Assembly (NCBI RefSeq): GCF_900115845.1
Contig: NZ_FOXX01000010.1
Span: forward strand, 1 to 64,000
DNA from: Priestia endophytica DSM 13796
GTDB taxonomy: Bacteria > Bacillota > Bacilli > Bacillales > Bacillaceae_H
Reading direction: 5' to 3'
DNA length: 64,000 bases
The stretch's first letter is position 1. The number at the start of each line of letters is the position of its first letter. The position numbers were made by a program, and so were the translations under genes. Below the pieces are notes generated by a model. The model was not told where the DNA came from. It did no database searches and worked only from the letters and a program-made list of their open reading frames with translations. This document shows, in pieces, positions 17,863-26,145 of this stretch.

Positions 17863-18261
17863 TTAGAATAAAAATACATCAAGAGCATATTGACCAGGAC
17901 CTGTTAAAGCTACGCCTACCGCAACAACAAGTAAAGTTAAATTATATTCATATCCATTATTTGTTGCCCATAATCCGTTTGGACCATGCACCTTTACAAT
18001 AGCCATTACCATTGTTCCTGCAATGATAATTCCTGCAAGTGGAGTTAAAAGTCCTAATACAAACAAAATTCCTCCAATAAGTTCTGCTAATCCTGCAAAA
18101 AGAGCCATTTTTACTCCTGGCTTCATCCCAATGGATTCAAACCAACCTCCTGTACCTTTTAAACCATGACCGCCGAACCAACCAAATAATTTTTGAGCGC
18201 CGTGGCCAACAAACAGTAAACCAATTACCAAACGAATGATGAGTAAACCAACATTTATCAT
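17863..18261 (-). CDS. mhqP: DoxX-family membrane protein (MhqP-like)
   Basis: A 132-residue DoxX protein with four predicted membrane helices. GLLFVGHGAQKLFGWFGGHG is the family signature, followed by helices around ALFAGLAELIGGILFVLGLL and the C-terminal TLLVVAVGVALTG. It is the first gene of the leftward mhq transcript and has a perfect MhqR operator 24 bp before its start. DoxX proteins such as MhqP are thought to work with oxidoreductases at the membrane in thiol/quinone stress. Confidence 0.92.
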   Translation of the reverse strand: MINVGLLIIRLVIGLLFVGHGAQKLFGWFGGHGLKGTGGWFESIGMKPGVKMALFAGLAELIGGILFVLGLLTPLAGIIIAGTMVMAIVKVHGPNGLWATNNGYEYNLTLLVVAVGVALTGPGQYALDVFLF

Positions 18262-18284
18262 GTCAAACCCTCCTAAATGATTTT

Positions 18285-18302
18285 TATCTCGAATTCGAGA
18301 TA
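18285..18302. promoter_or_regulatory. MhqR operator, perfect palindrome
   Basis: TATCTCGAATTCGAGATA is a perfect 18-bp dyad identical in form to the MhqR box described in B. subtilis. It lies between mhqP and mhqR and should control the leftward mhqP transcript. Confidence 0.9.
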
Positions 18303-18322
18303 ATATACTAAAAAAATAATGT

Positions 18323-18745
18323 CTAAACTTTATCTTTTACCTTTTTCAAAAGATGGACCAGTGTTTCTCCCTCGTCAGAATTTAATGAATCAAACATATC
18401 GTCAACTACCTTCTGATGTTTCAGCATGATTTCTTGCATTAATTTATTTCCACCATCTGTTAATGTAACATGGACGACGCGACGATCTTCTCGACAGGCG
18501 TTTCGACTTAATAGACCTTTTTGTTCTAGTTTATCTATAACATAGGTCATCGAACTACTTGAGACCAATATATAATCTCCAATTTGGCGAATCGTTTGTT
18601 TCCCTTTTTGGTAAAGCACCTCTAAAACAGAGAATTCCATTATATTTAGCTTATTTTTTGACATCTCTTCCTTGATTCTCTCATGAACTGCTTTAGATGT
18701 TTGCATTAATACCAAAAAGGGCAAATTCGTGCATTTCCTCTGCAT
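18323..18745 (-). CDS. mhqR: MarR-family repressor MhqR
   Basis: A 140-residue MarR winged-helix regulator. IMEFSVLEVLYQKGKQTIRQIG leads into the recognition segment SSSSMTYVIDKLEQKGLL and the wing NACREDRRVVHVTLT with the conserved DxR. It is encoded directly upstream of the mhqP gene, with MhqR-type operators on both sides. This matches the quinone-sensing repressor MhqR, which releases DNA on exposure to quinones or catechols. Autoregulation follows from the sites at 18766-18798. Confidence 0.9.
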   Translation of the reverse strand: MQRKCTNLPFLVLMQTSKAVHERIKEEMSKNKLNIMEFSVLEVLYQKGKQTIRQIGDYILVSSSSMTYVIDKLEQKGLLSRNACREDRRVVHVTLTDGGNKLMQEIMLKHQKVVDDMFDSLNSDEGETLVHLLKKVKDKV

Positions 18746-18765
18746 TTAGTTTCCTCCTTTCAAAA

Positions 18766-18798
18766 TATCTCGAATTAAAGTATCTTGAATATGAGATA
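18766..18798. promoter_or_regulatory. Paired MhqR operators upstream of mhqR
   Basis: TATCTTGAATATGAGATA (18781-18798) is an imperfect copy of the MhqR box, and TATCTCGAATTaaag (18766 on) is a half site directly beside it. They lie 21 bp and more before the mhqR start. A further half-like ATCTTGAATATG occurs near 18881. This arrangement fits autorepression. Confidence 0.75.
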
Positions 18799-19002
18799 AT
18801 TGTAATACTTATAATTTTTTCTGTCAACGTTTTTTGCTAATAAATTTTTGAATGATGTAAAAACATTCCGTAATCCTACATCTTGAATATGTTAGATTTA
18901 CGACTCTATAGAAAAAGGGTAAATAATTTCACCCTTACGAACAAAATAAAGATGATGTACCTTTTTTAGAAAAGTAGAGAACTGAATGTGATATACAAAG
19001 TA

Positions 19003-19030
19003 AGTTCACATAATGTAGCTTATAGGAAAA
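19003..19030 (+). other. dif-like XerC/XerD site 6
   Basis: Left arm AGTTCACATAA, spacer TGTAGC, right arm TTATAGGAAAA. Of all copies this is one of the nearest to the B. subtilis dif arms (AGTTTACATAA and TTCTAGGAAGT, from memory). It separates the mhq module from the next regulator gene. Confidence 0.6.
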
Positions 19031-19034
19031 CGAC

Positions 19035-19054
19035 CTTGGTACTGTTTGACCAAG
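19035..19054 (-). terminator. Short hairpin after XRE regulator gene
   Basis: CTTGGT-N8-ACCAAG stands 15 bp past the stop of the leftward XRE gene. The stem is short and the T-run on the minus strand is weak. Confidence 0.4.
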
Positions 19055-19068
19055 ATCTTTTGTTATTG

Positions 19069-19500
19069 TTAATTAAAGCTTTTTTTGAAGACTATAATGA
19101 TGTGAAATATGTGCTTCTTCAATTTTTTTGGAAAACAGACAATTAGAGTTCCTAAAATATTTAAAATTACAAAAAAGATGGATAAACCAAAGAGTAAATC
19201 AAGTAAAAAACCAAAAAATATGATTGCCATTCCTATATAAAACAAAATATTAAAAATATTCTCTTCCCTTTTATCCACAGTTTCCTCAATTTGCGAGGTT
19301 AAGAAATTAGCCTTAATTAGTTTAACAACTGTTGTCTCATATATCTCACTTAACCTTAAAAGGTTTTGACTATTAGGATAACATTCGCTATTTTCCCACT
19401 TATAAACCGTTTCTCTAGATACATTCATTTTTTTAGCGAGATCCTCTCGAGACATATTTTTTGATTCTCTTAAATTCTTTAATTGCTCACCTAAATTCAA
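19069..19500 (-). CDS. Cro/C1-type regulator with C-terminal membrane anchor
   Basis: A 143-residue protein. Residues 1-65 form an XRE helix-turn-helix domain (KNMSREDLAKKMNVSRETVY then KWENSECYPN). Residues 90-130 hold two hydrophobic helices (IFNILFYIGMAIIFFGFLL and LSIFFVILNILGTLIV), so it is membrane-bound. I place the start at TTG 19500 because AGGAGG lies 10 bases before it and the homologous pseudogene at 3253 starts at the same residue (NLGEQL); two ATGs just upstream crowd the ribosome binding site. The signal it senses is unknown. Confidence 0.8.
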   Translation of the reverse strand: MNLGEQLKNLRESKNMSREDLAKKMNVSRETVYKWENSECYPNSQNLLRLSEIYETTVVKLIKANFLTSQIEETVDKREENIFNILFYIGMAIIFFGFLLDLLFGLSIFFVILNILGTLIVCFPKKLKKHIFHIIIVFKKSFN

Positions 19501-19845
19501 CCCCATCATTCCTCCTGTAATACCACTTTATAACATTCATGTAAAATAAGCTAGAAACATTTTAGGAGGGTAAACTTATGATTAACAGGGTTAATAGTGT
19601 ATATTTTATCTTTAGAAAGACATTGGCTATATTTTAATTTTCTTATAAACCATACTTTTTCGGATAGATAAGGCTACAATCATTGTAAAAAAACAAAATG
19701 CCAGATACTTTATCAATAAAATGCAGAGGCAGCTCTATTACATACTCTCAAACCTTTTTTTATTCACTCGTTTAGTACAATGAAAGAGGAGTTGCTGCAG
19801 CAACTCCTTCTTTAAACTCTTGCCATCCGTTCTTGAAAAAAGAAC
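19501..19845. other. Intergenic gap with terminator and tiny frame
   Basis: At 19578-19637 a 19-codon frame (MINRVNSVYFIFRKTLAIF) follows a very good AGGAGGGT site; it is too short to call a gene and may be a decayed start. At 19783-19813 GGAGTTGCTG and CAGCAACTCC form a perfect palindrome flanked by A/T runs, the likely terminator of the aldo/keto reductase gene. Nothing else was seen. Confidence 0.55.
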
Positions 19846-20835
19846 TCAAAATAGTTTATATGAATTTGTAACAATATTTGAATCAACATTAATCCACTGT
19901 TTTTCCTCTGAAGTCAATTGAATCTCTAGAGCTTGGATACTTGAGTTTAACTCCTCTATGTTTTGTGGCCCTATTACAGCACAAGAAGGAAACGACTGAT
20001 TTAGTACAAATGCCAAAGCAATATGATTTGCCTTATATTTGGTTCCTTTTTGTTTAGCTAACTCATTGGCTCTTCGTAAGCGTCCCCAGTTAGTATCATT
20101 GTAGTAGACTCGAACGATATCTTTGTTTGATTTGTCCTCAGGTGAAAAGCGTCCTGTAAAAAATCCACTTGCCTGGGAAGCCCATGAAAAAAGTGGGAAG
20201 TTCATTTTTTTATGCCATTTAAGATCCGTCTTGTCCACATAAACAGTTCCTGGCCAACGAGGTTCGTTTATTTGGGCTAAACTAAACGAAGGGCTATTCA
20301 CAAGTAAACGATTATACCCTTTTTTATCAGCATATTTATTCGCTTCTTCGATACGTTCAGTTGACCAATTGGATACCCCAAATGCTTTTATATGACCACT
20401 ATTTTTAAAATCTTGGAGCATATCCATAAGTATCTCCACTGGTACGGATGGATCATCACGATGAAGCAAGTACAGATCTATATAATCCGTTTTAAGTCTC
20501 TCAAGACTTATCATCAAATCATGTGTAATATCTTTCGTATTGACTCTTTTTTTCTGTCCATCATGAAGGCCATTTTTATTTACAAAATGATGACCACCTT
20601 TGCTGATAATGAACATATCTTTACGGTTCTGTCTTTCTTCTAGCCACATACCTAACGTAAGCTCAGCATTACCCTGGCCATAAAGATATGCTGTATCTAT
20701 CGTGTTTCCTCCTTGTTCTACAAATGCGTCTATCATTTTAAACGAAAGAGCCCTACGGTCCGGTGAGAAGCTCGAAGTTCCTAAAATAAGTTGTGAGCAC
20801 GCACGATCAATTCCTCCGATTTCTATATATTTCAT
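19846..20835 (-). CDS. Aldo/keto reductase
   Basis: A 329-residue NAD(P)H-dependent oxidoreductase with the full AKR tetrad: Asp47 and Tyr52 in DTAYLYG, Lys79 in ISKGGHH and His125 in LLHRDDP. FGVSNWS and AVIGPQNIEEL are further family blocks, the latter near the cofactor site. It is the last gene of the leftward series that begins with the aldehyde dehydrogenase at 27594, separated by 175 bp from the MFS gene. It could reduce or oxidise an intermediate of that pathway; the substrate is unknown. Confidence 0.88.
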   Translation of the reverse strand: MKYIEIGGIDRACSQLILGTSSFSPDRRALSFKMIDAFVEQGGNTIDTAYLYGQGNAELTLGMWLEERQNRKDMFIISKGGHHFVNKNGLHDGQKKRVNTKDITHDLMISLERLKTDYIDLYLLHRDDPSVPVEILMDMLQDFKNSGHIKAFGVSNWSTERIEEANKYADKKGYNRLLVNSPSFSLAQINEPRWPGTVYVDKTDLKWHKKMNFPLFSWASQASGFFTGRFSPEDKSNKDIVRVYYNDTNWGRLRRANELAKQKGTKYKANHIALAFVLNQSFPSCAVIGPQNIEELNSSIQALEIQLTSEEKQWINVDSNIVTNSYKLF

Positions 20836-21010
20836 TTTTGTTCACTCCTATTTTATCATTCGTTGGAGCATGAAAGTTTTACTTAACTAAATGATTGTAA
20901 AATCTCAATAAGATATGGTTGCATCCTAAAGTTTTAGCCATCTCTCGCTCATCAGATAAATTCAAATCATACTTGTCTTCTGACACGTCAATGATTCAAA
21001 AGATTGTCCT

Positions 21011-22255
21011 TTAAGACATTTTATCAATTACTTTTTCATCACCCTTGTTGAACTCTATTTCCCTATGTCCCTCAACTAACTTTCTATAACGGTAAAAAAC
21101 AAATAACGCACATACTAAACCAATGACTGACAAAAATGCATCAAAAATAAAAATAAACTTAATATTACCGCTTTTTGACATAAACCCTGTCACAAGTGGC
21201 ATAACGACAGAGGCAAGTCCCCCTGCTGTAGCCAGAATTCCTGTCGCGGTTCCTTTCCTTTTCCAGAATAGTTCATTAATCGTTGCAATTGATAGTTGGA
21301 AAATACCAGCAGTTGAAAACCCGACAAAAAAAGAAGCTACCGATACGATTTCAGGTGACCTAATTGTTAAAATAGCGACAATTGAAGTAAATGTAATGAT
21401 GGGATAAATCACAAGGACTGTAACAGGACGCAAGAATTTTTTCAATAATATAGCTAGTGATAAGACAGATACGAACATCCCGACACTGTAGTAGCTGAGT
21501 AATTTAATTGATTGAACTTCTGTCATCCCTAGCACTTGTTGACCAAAAGAAGGCAGCCAAATTTGAGCCACAGTAAATAGACCGGTAGAAGTGAAGCCAA
21601 TAACTACAAGGGCAAGCCCCTCTTTCTTAAAATTTGGTTCAGAGAGAAACTTGGTGCTTCCATTGGACTGATCCATTTCGGAAGCTTGCACTGTTCGATG
21701 ATTTGGAAAAGGAACCGTAATCAGGAACAACATATTTAGAAAATAAACAGCAGCCGGTATAAAAAAAGCATACCCGTAAAACATTCCCTTACTTGCAATA
21801 AACGAAATCATTAATGGCAAAAGTCCTGTGCCCACTGCCATAAAAGCTTTGACCATTACACTAGCAGATCCGGCCGACTTTGGAAAAATCTCAACTAAAC
21901 CTGGATACGCGCCTGCATCAAGTGCTGAATTGGCACATCCCGCCAATAGCGCAAGAGCAAATGCAATTTGATAGCTTGGAGCCAACGGAATGCCTGCCAG
22001 GAAAATGGCTAAACCGAAAGCCCCAAAAATAACCAGAGGCTTTCTTCCAAACTTATCTGATAGACGCCCTGATAACGCATAAGTAAGTAACTTTCCAATC
22101 CCAATCGCAGAAATAATATAACTAATCCCAGCGCTGTCCGTACTCCACTGACCCGTTAACGAAGTCATATTTGAAATAAGTATGATATTCACCATACCTA
22201 GTAAAAGATAACTTGTATACATACTTAGTGCTGTCTTTATATACATTTCCAACAA
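21011..22255 (-). CDS. MFS transporter
   Basis: A 414-residue major facilitator with about 12 hydrophobic segments. The loop 2-3 signature is GRLSDKFGRKPLVIFGAFGL and ASVMVKAFMAVGTGLLPLM lies in the first half; the central cytoplasmic loop carries NHRTVQASEMDQSNG. It lies within the leftward catabolic series and probably imports its substrate (an organic acid or sugar acid). The start has TTGGAAATG context and a weak site; other nearby starts are possible. Confidence 0.85.
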   Translation of the reverse strand: MLEMYIKTALSMYTSYLLLGMVNIILISNMTSLTGQWSTDSAGISYIISAIGIGKLLTYALSGRLSDKFGRKPLVIFGAFGLAIFLAGIPLAPSYQIAFALALLAGCANSALDAGAYPGLVEIFPKSAGSASVMVKAFMAVGTGLLPLMISFIASKGMFYGYAFFIPAAVYFLNMLFLITVPFPNHRTVQASEMDQSNGSTKFLSEPNFKKEGLALVVIGFTSTGLFTVAQIWLPSFGQQVLGMTEVQSIKLLSYYSVGMFVSVLSLAILLKKFLRPVTVLVIYPIITFTSIVAILTIRSPEIVSVASFFVGFSTAGIFQLSIATINELFWKRKGTATGILATAGGLASVVMPLVTGFMSKSGNIKFIFIFDAFLSVIGLVCALFVFYRYRKLVEGHREIEFNKGDEKVIDKMS

Positions 22256-22658
22256 CCCCTATCCACCGGAAAAAGTTTTCTAAAAGACCGGTTAATTTAG
22301 ATCGTACAGGTATTCATATAATTGGAATAGTTAATACTCACAGGCTGAAACATGGATTACTTAAATCAACCTCTTTAAAGTTAAAAAGTAAAAATGTTTT
22401 AGCATCCTATCTTCTTAGGACTTTATATAGAATGAAATTTTACAAAAACCAAGTGATTTTTGTAACCGCTATCAATTTATTGTATTTGTTTTTATAACAT
22501 TTCCTTTCTCTTATCCACCTCTTTTCTTTCTTAGACTAACACCATTATACTAAATATTCAGTTTTTTCACTTCGATTGAACCTCGTGTACAAATTTCACT
22601 GGTTCCCAAACAAGGGAGGAACATGCCGGTATTGATAGGCTGCCCCTCTACAATTAGA
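22256..22658. other. Intergenic gap upstream of MFS gene
   Basis: No supported gene. The sequence GGGAGGAAC-ATG at about 22613 opens a 20-codon frame overlapping the 3' end of the next gene on the other strand and is judged chance. No clear terminator or dyad was seen; the MFS gene may have its own promoter here. Confidence 0.4.
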
Positions 22659-23096
22659 CTATTTTACCGCCGCTACAGCTGCCCTTAAACCAAGAAGATA
22701 GCTTTCCACCCCGAATCCGCAAATTTGACCTTTTGCAATTTCAGCAAAAACCGAATGATGACGAAACTCTTCTCTTGCGTGAATATTGGACATATGAATC
22801 TCAATAATTGGTGCAGTAAGAATTGCAAGAGCATCACGCAACCCATAGCTATAATGAGTCCATGCACCAGCATTGATGATAACGGCATCCTTATTTTCTA
22901 GAAAAGCTTGATGAATTTTTTCACACATCTCACCTTCATGATTAGTCTGAAAGCACTCTATTTCAACATCTAACTCATTCGCTAGTTCATTTAGTTGCTC
23001 GTTGATCTGCTCAAGGGTGATTGTACCATATTGCACAGGGTCCCTTTTTCCAAACATATCATGATTGATTCCATGTAACATCAGAATTTTTTTCAT
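22659..23096 (-). CDS. Type II 3-dehydroquinate dehydratase-like protein
   Basis: A 145-residue flavodoxin-like protein of the AroQ family. KRDPVQYGTITLEQ holds the Arg18 and Tyr23 that are catalytic in type II dehydroquinases, INAGAWTHYSYGLRDAL is the substrate loop and IEIHMSNIHAREEFRHHS holds the active-site His and Arg. The normally invariant opening GPNLNLLG is replaced by HGINHDMFG, so substrate or kinetics may differ from biosynthetic AroQ. Its location in a catabolic series argues for a role in quinate-like or other cyclitol breakdown rather than shikimate synthesis. Confidence 0.85.
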   Translation of the reverse strand: MKKILMLHGINHDMFGKRDPVQYGTITLEQINEQLNELANELDVEIECFQTNHEGEMCEKIHQAFLENKDAVIINAGAWTHYSYGLRDALAILTAPIIEIHMSNIHAREEFRHHSVFAEIAKGQICGFGVESYLLGLRAAVAAVK

Positions 23097-23347
23097 ATTA
23101 TCTCCTCCTTTGTTTTAATAGAATGGGCATTTCCATCATTCTATAACGATAAGCAAATATCTAACGAATACAAATAAACGTTATCTCCCCATTCAATACA
23201 GTTTTTAGTTGATTCCACGTAATATGGTTCAATAGCTTAAGTTGATGTTATATTTATAGAAATCATTTTCATATTCAGACTCATCACGTTTTTGCGAGGT
23301 GAGACCACGTTTTCAAAATTCATATACATTTACTCACCCTGCGCTTA

Positions 23348-24172
23348 CTAACGCTTCTGAAACGAGTAAGCTTCGAAATACGCCTTCGCAGTCTGCAAGC
23401 AACGTCGCGCATGTTCCTCATATCCTAACTCTTGAGCACGTTTATTGTGCGGCAGCTCAATTGAATAAGGAATCTCAGGAATACGCTCCACGATACTCGC
23501 AATATCAATACACCCCTCTCCTATGTACAAACGTTCCTCACGAAGAATTTTGATCATCTCTTCTTTTGATGCCGGAATTTTCGCAGGTGCATCACAAAGA
23601 TGGAGAAAACGGAACCATTCGTGTGGTACTGCGTCCAAATCCTCAATCTTATCCCCTGCACGGTGGAAATGATGGATATCGATCATAAGACCAGCATTTT
23701 CCTGATTTGCTGCACGAAGAACATTAAGAGTTTCCGCAAGATTTGTCACACTCGCAATAGGAACATACTCTAATTCTATGGTTAGTCCGAACGGTTTAGC
23801 CAGCTCGCAAAGTTCGATAAAACGCTCCATATACAAATTGCGATCGTTCGTCCAGATACTACTAAGAACATGGCGTCCGCCAAGTTCAGCCGCAACTTCC
23901 ATAGCAGGTACATATTCCTTTGGATCAACGTCATCACAGATACGTGCTAGTTCGATGTCAAGAAGATTTACGCCTGTTTCAATAAGCGCAGCTTTCGTTT
24001 CCCGCATCATCTGTTTATTTTCAGCTAACGCATAGTTAGGCTCGCCAGGTAGACCCATATAAATGGGTCTAAGGCTGACGAAATCATAACCAGCTCTCGC
24101 GGCAAGGTAAGTCATCTCTGGTGGTGTGCAACCAAGTGTTGTAAGGTGGGCTAAGGAAAATCGATTTGTCAT
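23348..24172 (-). CDS. Sugar phosphate isomerase/epimerase-family TIM barrel
   Basis: A 274-residue AP-endonuclease-2-fold protein. Likely metal ligands are Glu in LTIELEYVP, Asp and His in LMIDIHHFHRAGD, His in FLHLCDAP and Glu in PYSIELPHN. The fold includes IolE/IolI-type dehydratases and isomerases, xylose isomerase-like enzymes and the 3-dehydroshikimate dehydratases AsbF and QuiC. Beside a dehydroquinase-like gene, the last is an attractive reading: 3-dehydroshikimate to protocatechuate. No ring-cleavage enzyme for protocatechuate is near, so this stays open. Confidence 0.85.
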   Translation of the reverse strand: MTNRFSLAHLTTLGCTPPEMTYLAARAGYDFVSLRPIYMGLPGEPNYALAENKQMMRETKAALIETGVNLLDIELARICDDVDPKEYVPAMEVAAELGGRHVLSSIWTNDRNLYMERFIELCELAKPFGLTIELEYVPIASVTNLAETLNVLRAANQENAGLMIDIHHFHRAGDKIEDLDAVPHEWFRFLHLCDAPAKIPASKEEMIKILREERLYIGEGCIDIASIVERIPEIPYSIELPHNKRAQELGYEEHARRCLQTAKAYFEAYSFQKR

Positions 24173-24210
24173 CTTCTTTTATCCCTCCAAGTGTAGAGTA
24201 TTTTTTAGAT

Positions 24211-25968
24211 TTAAACAGATACGTGATGAACTTTCTTATCCGGAGAATAAATATCCATTATATTCCAATGTCCAGAGGTTGGAACAGGGTTGTTTAACAT
24301 GGCTACATCGATGACAACTGGTTTATTTGACTCAATGGCCCGTTGTAAAGCAGGTTTAAATTCTTTCGCTGCTTCAATTTTAATTCCTTCTACCCCATAA
24401 GCCTTTGCGATAGCTGCATAGTCAGGAGAGTAAGGGTTTCCATCTCTTTCAAACAACGTACCAAGAGTTGTTCCATAATGGGCTTTTTGTAATCCTGCAA
24501 TCGTACCGAACGCATAATTATTCATGATAATCCACACAACTGGAATATTTTCTTCAGCCGCTGTTGCAAGTAAGGCAGGATTCTGCCCAAAACCGCCGTC
24601 GCCTACCAACGAAACAACTACTTTATCCGGATGAGCAATTTTTGCTCCTAGAGCCGCTGGAGCACCGAACCCCATTGTAGCGAAACCGCCAGGTGTTAAA
24701 ATACTGCCTGCTTCATAAATTGGGAACTGCTGTCCTACTCCGTTTTTATTCCAGCCTACATCTGTTGTAATGTACGCATCTTTCGGAAGAACGTCGCGCA
24801 CTTCTTCTAAGATGCGCTGAGGCTGCATTGGGAAACAATTATCTGTAATAAATTTTTGATTACTTTTTTTGAATTCTTCTCGATAAGAAGCAATTTCTTG
24901 TTTAAGCTCCTCATTTTGTAATCCTTCTGGAACTAATTCTTTTGCCACACGATTTAGCACAGTTAATGCTTGTTTTAAATCTGCTACCGCTCCAATTTCG
25001 ACTGGGTAGTTCCGGCCAATTTCGCTTGGATCAATGTCAATTTGAATCAATTTCGTAGGCGGGAAGTTAAAGGTATATTCTGATTCCCATGAACTGCTAT
25101 CCGCTTCAGCAAAACGAGTGCCTAAGGCAAAAATATAATCTGCTTCTTTACATTTATCATTAATAAACTTCGTTCCCCAGAAGCCTGTCATCCCTAATGT
25201 AAATGGATGGTCATCGGAAACGGCGCCTTTCCCCATAAGAGAATGAGCAACTGGAATATTCAAATGGTCGACTAATTCTCTCAGTTCCTGAGCTGCATCT
25301 GCTAGCAAAATCCCTCCACCTACATATAAGAGAGGATTTTGGGCATTTACAAGAGTTTGGATAATCTTTCTCGCTGTAACCTCATCAATGGAAGGCTTAT
25401 TAAGCATTTTCGTATTATGGTTTAACTTCTCAAATAACGCTGGATCTACTTCTTTCGAGAAAATATCCATTGGTACTGATACTAAGACCGGACCCGGATT
25501 TCCGCTTTCCGCCAATTGAAAAGCCTTCTCCATAATTTCAGGAAATAAATCAGGACGATCTACACGCCATGCACGCTTAACAAACGGACGATAAATTTCA
25601 TACTGTGAAGCATCAGCATGTAAGTTAACTTCCTGATGAGGATGTTTACCATAGTAGTGGCTTGGAACATCCCCGGCAATCACGACCATTGGAATCGAAT
25701 CTAAAGCTGCGTTAGCAACTCCTGTAGCAGCATTGGTTAAGCCAGGTCCTAAATGGCTTAATAAAACAGCCGTTTGTTTTTTTACTCTCGCATACCCATC
25801 AGCCATATGGGCAGATATTTGTTCGTGTCTAACATTGACGAATTTGATTGAACTATTTTCCAAGGCTGTTAAAACCGCAATATTTGTATGTCCACAAAGA
25901 CCAAAGATATGTTCGACTCCTCTATCTTCTAAATACTTGACTAATTGATGAGAGATGAGATTGTTCAT
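24211..25968 (-). CDS. Thiamine diphosphate-dependent enzyme (acetolactate synthase/decarboxylase type)
   Basis: A 585-residue ThDP enzyme with three domains. Glu49 in NVRHEQISAHMADGYA activates the cofactor. The central FAD-like domain is around 190-330. The C-terminal ThDP/Mg motif begins LVGDGGFGQNPALL and ends NNYAFG. Members at this length include acetolactate synthase, glyoxylate carboligase, benzoylformate decarboxylase and sulfoacetaldehyde acetyltransferase. Followed by an aldehyde dehydrogenase upstream in the same transcript, a 2-oxoacid decarboxylase role is reasonable. Its ATG overlaps the stop of the alcohol dehydrogenase remnant (ATGA), a relic of translational coupling. Confidence 0.88.
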   Translation of the reverse strand: MNNLISHQLVKYLEDRGVEHIFGLCGHTNIAVLTALENSSIKFVNVRHEQISAHMADGYARVKKQTAVLLSHLGPGLTNAATGVANAALDSIPMVVIAGDVPSHYYGKHPHQEVNLHADASQYEIYRPFVKRAWRVDRPDLFPEIMEKAFQLAESGNPGPVLVSVPMDIFSKEVDPALFEKLNHNTKMLNKPSIDEVTARKIIQTLVNAQNPLLYVGGGILLADAAQELRELVDHLNIPVAHSLMGKGAVSDDHPFTLGMTGFWGTKFINDKCKEADYIFALGTRFAEADSSSWESEYTFNFPPTKLIQIDIDPSEIGRNYPVEIGAVADLKQALTVLNRVAKELVPEGLQNEELKQEIASYREEFKKSNQKFITDNCFPMQPQRILEEVRDVLPKDAYITTDVGWNKNGVGQQFPIYEAGSILTPGGFATMGFGAPAALGAKIAHPDKVVVSLVGDGGFGQNPALLATAAEENIPVVWIIMNNYAFGTIAGLQKAHYGTTLGTLFERDGNPYSPDYAAIAKAYGVEGIKIEAAKEFKPALQRAIESNKPVVIDVAMLNNPVPTSGHWNIMDIYSPDKKVHHVSV

Positions 25969-26095
25969 TGTTTTTGTTCCTCCTTAAAATTCAGAATCAT
26001 TTTTTTACGCTTTCCTGCAACACCTGCTTCAAAGGCCTGTTTATACTTAGTGAAAGGAAGAATCATAGAAGCAATTCATTACTGACACCCTCCAT
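25965..26095 (-). pseudogene. Zinc alcohol dehydrogenase, internally deleted
   Basis: The start ATG (26093-26095) gives MEGVSNELLL and a stop. In another frame, from 26066 to the TGA at 25965, lies MILPFTKYKQAFEAGVAGKR followed by KKMILNF, the typical C-terminus of a medium-chain zinc alcohol dehydrogenase. The body of the gene has been deleted. The TGA overlaps the ATG of the ThDP enzyme, so the dehydrogenase was once the gene directly upstream in this operon. The pathway has therefore lost one redox step. Confidence 0.6.
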
Positions 26096-26145
26096 TATCC
26101 TTCCCCCACCCTTGTTAACGCTTACACCAGGACGCCTAACGTTCT

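Noticed and set aside
22613-22675. 20-codon frame with a strong GGGAGG site
   Set aside because: It overlaps the 3' end of the dehydroquinase-like gene on the other strand and has no protein-like features.
23240-23275. Possible Fur-like box (GAAATCATTTTCATAT)
   Set aside because: Only a partial match, with no iron-related gene beside it.
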